Position numbers and translations under genes: made by a program. A stretch of DNA of 9,348 nucleotides from Desulfobacula sp. (lineage in GTDB: Bacteria > Desulfobacterota > Desulfobacteria > Desulfobacterales > Desulfobacteraceae). Shown piece after piece: positions 7,398 through 9,348 of the stretch; within the stretch, counting starts at the first letter, position 1; each line of letters opens with the position of its first letter. The stretch is from positions 1 to 9,348 of the forward strand of contig JAGLFI010000033.1 of assembly GCA_023144585.1 (NCBI GenBank). Direction: 5' to 3'. The notes beneath the pieces were generated by a model. That model did no database searches. It was not told the DNA's origin and saw only the letters and a list, made by a program, of their open reading frames with translations.

Positions 7398-8534
7398 TTA
7401 TATTTCTCCTGCTGCATGAGCCTTCAAAATCTCAAGTACCAGATTTGCAGAATTCTCCATATCCTTGATGGCAATGGATTCATTTAAGGTGTGAACATCG
7501 GTCATGCCGGTTCCAAGGACACCAGCAACAATACCTTTGCCAAACAATATATTTGCATCTGCACCACCGCCAATGGTCTTGCTTGCCAGAGCAATACCAA
7601 GATTGCCTGCAGCCTTCCTGGCAAGTTTAATGGCCTTGTGATCTTCAGAAATATTTGTATTGGGGAAATCATTCTCAACAATGGCTTCTATCCTGGGAAG
7701 ATCTGAATTGCCTTTAAACTTTTCTGCTACAGCCTGAAACTTATTTACGATATTTTCCGTAATCATTTTTAATTTATCAACATCATGGCTTCTTGCTTCC
7801 CCGTGGATTTCAACAAATTCAGGAACAATATTGGTGGCAACCCCGCCTTTAATAATACCAAAATTACAAGTGCTCTCTTCGTCAATCCGGCCCAAATTAA
7901 GCTGGGAAATGGCCTTAGATGCGACCATAATTGCATTGATCCCGTTTTCGGGCGCTGCACCTGCATGGGCTGCCTTACCATATATTTTTATCGTAATTTT
8001 GTTAGCAGCAGGTGCTTTTGTAACAATCCCCTGTGTATCGGTTGAATCAAGAATATAACCAAATTTTGAATCCATTAAGGAATAATCAAAATATTTTGCC
8101 CCTAAAAGACCGATTTCTTCACAGACCGTAAAAATAATCTCAACCGGCGGGTAATCTATTTTGTTTTCAAGAATTACATCCATAACTTCAAGAATAATGG
8201 CAAGGGCAGATTGGTCATCTACATCCAGGATAGTAGTTCCGTCACTTCTGAAAATACCATCCTCGAACTGAACTTTTATACCTTTTCCTGGACCAACAGT
8301 ATCCATGTGACCACATAAAAATATGGGTTCTGCATCAACCGTCCCTTTAAACTTGGCCACAAGATTAGAGCAATTACCACCCACCTGTTCCCCGGCTGTG
8401 TCATAACAGATAGTTGCACCCATTGCAGTTAATATTTTTTCAAGTTCCAAAGCAACATCCTTCTCTTGATGGGAGAGAGAATCAATTTCAACAAACGCCT
8501 TGAAGCGTTGAGCCAGTCTCTGTAAATTTATCAT
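7398..8534 (-). CDS. M20-family metallopeptidase, PepT-like
   Basis: Probable cytoplasmic zinc aminopeptidase or amidase of the M20 family, PepT-like branch; the substrate is unknown but small peptides are likely. The 378-residue protein is full length. Metal ligands and catalytic residues are in order: H76 and D78 in GHMDT, D106 in DVDDQSA (usually GADDK in relatives), the CEE triad with E139 as general base and E140 as ligand, D163 in ILDSTD, and H348 in DVHTLNE. The inserted dimerisation domain (about 173-285) contains GKAAHAGAAPENGINA, with H190 at the usual cross-subunit position. There is no signal peptide. The start is supported by AAGGA 7 nt upstream, which overlaps the stop codon of the broken acylase gene. 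The stop lies 3 nt before larC. The name pepT is avoided because this branch is distinct from true tripeptidase T and from carboxypeptidase G2-like members. Confidence 0.93.
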   Translation of the reverse strand: MINLQRLAQRFKAFVEIDSLSHQEKDVALELEKILTAMGATICYDTAGEQVGGNCSNLVAKFKGTVDAEPIFLCGHMDTVGPGKGIKVQFEDGIFRSDGTTILDVDDQSALAIILEVMDVILENKIDYPPVEIIFTVCEEIGLLGAKYFDYSLMDSKFGYILDSTDTQGIVTKAPAANKITIKIYGKAAHAGAAPENGINAIMVASKAISQLNLGRIDEESTCNFGIIKGGVATNIVPEFVEIHGEARSHDVDKLKMITENIVNKFQAVAEKFKGNSDLPRIEAIVENDFPNTNISEDHKAIKLARKAAGNLGIALASKTIGGGADANILFGKGIVAGVLGTGMTDVHTLNESIAIKDMENSANLVLEILKAHAAGEI

Positions 8535-8541
8535 TTGTTTT

Positions 8542-8546
8542 TCCTT
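8542..8546 (-). promoter_or_regulatory. Ribosome binding site of the M20 peptidase
   Basis: AAGGA lies 7 nt upstream of the ATG at 8534 and shares a base with the TAA ending the acylase reading frame. It shows that the two genes were close-packed members of one operon before the acylase decayed. Confidence 0.75.
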
Positions 8547-9348
8547 TACTTAGCGCCATTTAACACCATGGTATATTCTGCATTTTCTTGAATTTTGGAT
8601 CTGCTTACATAATCGACATGAAATTCACCGTTTACATATAATTCAGTCTGATCACAATAATGTTTACTTGCAGGGATGCCTGAATTTCCGGTTGGGATAA
8701 CTGAGAATGATTTATCCCATTGTAAAGTATCATAAACATGTCTCTGGGATGGACCATAGTTTACTTTAAAAGGTTTCAAAAATGTATATGCATGCATAGT
8801 ATGAAGGCTGCCTCCAAGTTCATAGGGGCCTTTATTTAATTTAAAAACCATATCGAGAATTTTTACTGATCATAGAGGATGCTGCAATGTCAAAGTATGC
8901 ATTTTACCCCATTCCCACATTATTAACGGAAGAGCCAAATTCTTTTTTAAGTTTGGCTATACTGTCTGAAAAACTTTTTTGAACAACATCACTAAACGTC
9001 TCTTTTTTATCAGTATTTATATCATCAAACCACTGAGACTCTGTATTCCATATTTGCTCAACAGCGAATCCGGCAACAGACTTATTTTTAATATATCCTT
9101 TATACAATTCTTCTCCCATTTGATCCTTAAAAGTATTTTCAATAAAGCAAAGTTGGAAATTTTCAAAAATAGCTGCTGCGCTACTTCCCGCATCCATTGA
9201 AAGATCCCAGGTTTTAAGGATTGCAAGTGCATTTTTTTCAAGCTCAGTTAAATTAAAATTTTTCTCTGTCTCAATAATAATTTCTTTTATTAAAAATTCA
9301 GAAAACTTTGATTTCATATCAAGTGAGCCTCTTGCAGAAACTATGGAT
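8546..9348 (-). pseudogene. Penicillin acylase family protein, 3' part, broken by a frameshift and a stop
   Basis: This is the C-terminal third of an Ntn-hydrolase of the penicillin amidase family, usually a periplasmic enzyme of about 750-800 residues that cleaves acyl-amide bonds. The reading frame enters open from the right edge (SIVSARGSLDMKSK..., so the ATG at 9317 is internal) and shows ELEKNALAILKTWD and SSAAAIFENFQLCF, typical of the beta subunit. It ends at TAA 8906-8904. From 8917 the family sequence continues in another frame as WEWGKMHTLTLQHPL, then meets TGA at 8872-8870 where relatives have Gly (GGA to TGA by one change), then goes on as SVKILDMVFKLNKGPY to a natural TAA at 8548-8546. 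The tail carries GPSQRHVYD, VIPTGNSGIPASKHYCDQ and the expected end. The two lesions support a pseudogene rather than two small genes. The catalytic serine and signal peptide would lie outside the window. Confidence 0.88.

Noticed and set aside
8546..8851. A separate 101-residue gene starting at the ATG at 8851
   Set aside because: Its sequence is the C-terminal end of the penicillin acylase family and the same frame continues upstream through the TGA to 8917 with family-like residues, so the ATG is internal to a broken gene.
8904..8925. Programmed frameshift in the acylase gene
   Set aside because: No slippery heptamer, stimulatory Shine-Dalgarno or hairpin is visible, and a second lesion follows 40 nt later.
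8904..9317. A separate 137-residue gene starting at the ATG at 9317
   Set aside because: The frame is open upstream to the window edge with no Shine-Dalgarno before this ATG, and the protein resembles an internal part of the acylase beta subunit.

Overview
The window is a gene-dense bacterial chromosome segment in which every supported gene lies on the minus strand, so transcription runs from the right edge to the left edge. Base composition is moderately AT-rich. The protein sequences (RecA, an AlaRS with a Cys-rich insertion, LarC, a PepT-like peptidase) look like a sulfate-reducing member of the Desulfobacteraceae (Desulfobacula or Desulfobacter type). That placement is inferred from general protein character, not from a search.

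In transcription order: the 3' end of a penicillin-acylase-family gene (9348 to 8546) enters from the right edge and is broken by one frameshift and one in-frame UGA. An M20-family PepT-like metallopeptidase (8534-7398), larC (7394-6171), pgpA (6149-5700), recA (5674-4640), alaS (4596-1975), yejB (1978-944) and yejE (947 to beyond position 1) follow. The yejE gene is open at the left edge and lacks only its last few dozen codons.

Spacing is very tight: 11, 3, 21, 25 and 43 nt between the first six genes, then two 4-nt ATGA stop/start overlaps (alaS/yejB and yejB/yejE). I see no intergenic hairpin terminator and no convincing promoter, so the block could be read as one long transcript or through promoters inside genes. 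No stretch over 300 bases lacks a gene. I found no tRNA, rRNA, CRISPR array, insertion sequence or attachment site.

Functionally the block mixes housekeeping genes (phospholipid synthesis, recombination, tRNA charging) with accessory ones. Two themes can be suggested: peptide/amide metabolism (acylase relic, M20 peptidase, Yej peptide importer permeases) and nickel-pincer cofactor synthesis (LarC). The most notable points are the decayed acylase, the translational coupling of a peptide importer to alaS, recA embedded in an operon without recX or a visible LexA box, and several A-rich slippery heptamers in larC. I did not find a convincing new biological system here.
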